Assembly (NCBI GenBank): GCA_903824665.1
Contig: CAIJXT010000019.1
Span: forward strand, 245,815-309,814
DNA: 64,000 bases
Reading direction: 5' to 3'
Origin: an uncultured Bacteroidota bacterium
GTDB taxonomy: Bacteria > Bacteroidota > Bacteroidia > Chitinophagales > Chitinophagaceae
The translations under genes were made by a program, and so were the position numbers. Positions 63,793-64,000 of the stretch are shown one piece after another (within the stretch, counting starts at the first letter, position 1; each line of letters starts with the position of its first letter). The notes under the pieces were generated by a model, which did not search any database, was not told the DNA's origin, and was given only the letters and a program-made list of their open reading frames with translations.

Positions 63793-64000
63793 CTATCGCA
63801 GCAACGTTATGTTGCCTGTATGCTGCTCTATCTGACCGTCCTTGAACGTCACATCTATCGAGTAAATGTACACGCCCGCTGGCTGTGGTGTTGCATTCAG
63901 CGCACCATCCCAGCCCTGACCGTCCTTGTTGCTTGTCTCATATATCTGCTGACCCCAACGGTTGTAGATACTCATCTTGAACTCCACTACACCTCTCGAC
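63793..64000 (-). CDS. C-terminal end of a second CHU_C-domain surface protein (cut by window edge)
   Basis: The last 69 codons of a gene that begins beyond the window. The frame stays open to the edge (SRGVVEFKMSIYNRWGQ) and has IYNRWGQQIYETSNKDGQGW, QPAGVYIYSIDVTFKDGQ and the terminal QHTGNITLLR, the same T9SS type B sorting domain as the giant neighbour. It lies upstream of that gene on the same strand, separated by a terminator, so they are transcribed separately. Confidence 0.92.
   Translation of the reverse strand, partial: SRGVVEFKMSIYNRWGQQIYETSNKDGQGWDGALNATPQPAGVYIYSIDVTFKDGQIEQHTGNITLLR

Overview
The window looks like a chromosomal segment of a Bacteroidota bacterium, most likely in or near the Chitinophagaceae. 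This rests on secreted proteins ending in type IX secretion (T9SS) C-terminal domains (both the short Por-type tail and the gliding-motility-associated CHU_C domain), on TAnnTTTG (-7) and TTTG/TTG (-33) promoter boxes with no clear Shine-Dalgarno sequences, and on lipoprotein signal peptides. All assignments come from reading motifs; no database search was run. I see no rRNA, tRNA, CRISPR array, insertion sequence or phage integration site.

Layout. 0.1-2.7 kb: a TPR sensor histidine kinase and NarL-type regulator, divergent from 3.0-7.2 kb, a tandem triplet of secreted tail-fibre-like proteins. 7.4-11.2 kb: a glucosaminidase lipoprotein, a secreted protein of unknown function, ispH, and a von Willebrand A lipoprotein behind a strong sigma-54-type promoter. 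11.5-15.4 kb: a GT2 glycosyltransferase and an epimerase whose catalytic tyrosine is histidine, then acetyl-CoA synthetase. 15.5-22 kb: groEL/groES, an amino-acid permease with a WalJ-like hydrolase, and formate-tetrahydrofolate ligase. 22-25.5 kb: an AlgX-like/MBOAT O-acetylation pair with an extra lipoprotein, and a small basic secreted protein. 25.6-32.3 kb: VOC protein, MATE exporter, an orphan 2-oxoacid:ferredoxin oxidoreductase alpha subunit, MFS transporter, DedA protein and TsaE.

32.5-39.7 kb: a second tandem triplet, of M12B (reprolysin-like) zinc metalloproteases carrying T9SS sorting tails. 39.7-46 kb: TIGR01777 epimerase, a lipid A-type acyltransferase, a DinB protein, accA and dapA. 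46-52.5 kb: clpB, divergent from a tolC / inositol monophosphatase / GT87-like operon. 52.5-57.7 kb: AI-2E-type permease, bestrophin, Smr/DUF2027 protein with RdgB, and a SAM hydrolase-like protein with an ABM monooxygenase-like protein. 58-64 kb: a ParE/RelE-type toxin-antitoxin pair, then a 1,636-residue CHU_C adhesin with seven 91-residue four-cysteine repeats, then the C-terminus of a second CHU_C protein cut by the window edge.

The main theme is repeated tandem expansion of exported proteins (fibre-like, protease, adhesin) set between housekeeping genes. The best candidates for undescribed biology are the fibre triplet with its shared C-terminal domain beside a two-component system, the seven-repeat adhesin, the sigma-54 control of the VWA lipoprotein, and a shared TTTTGkCA-type element upstream of groES and clpB.
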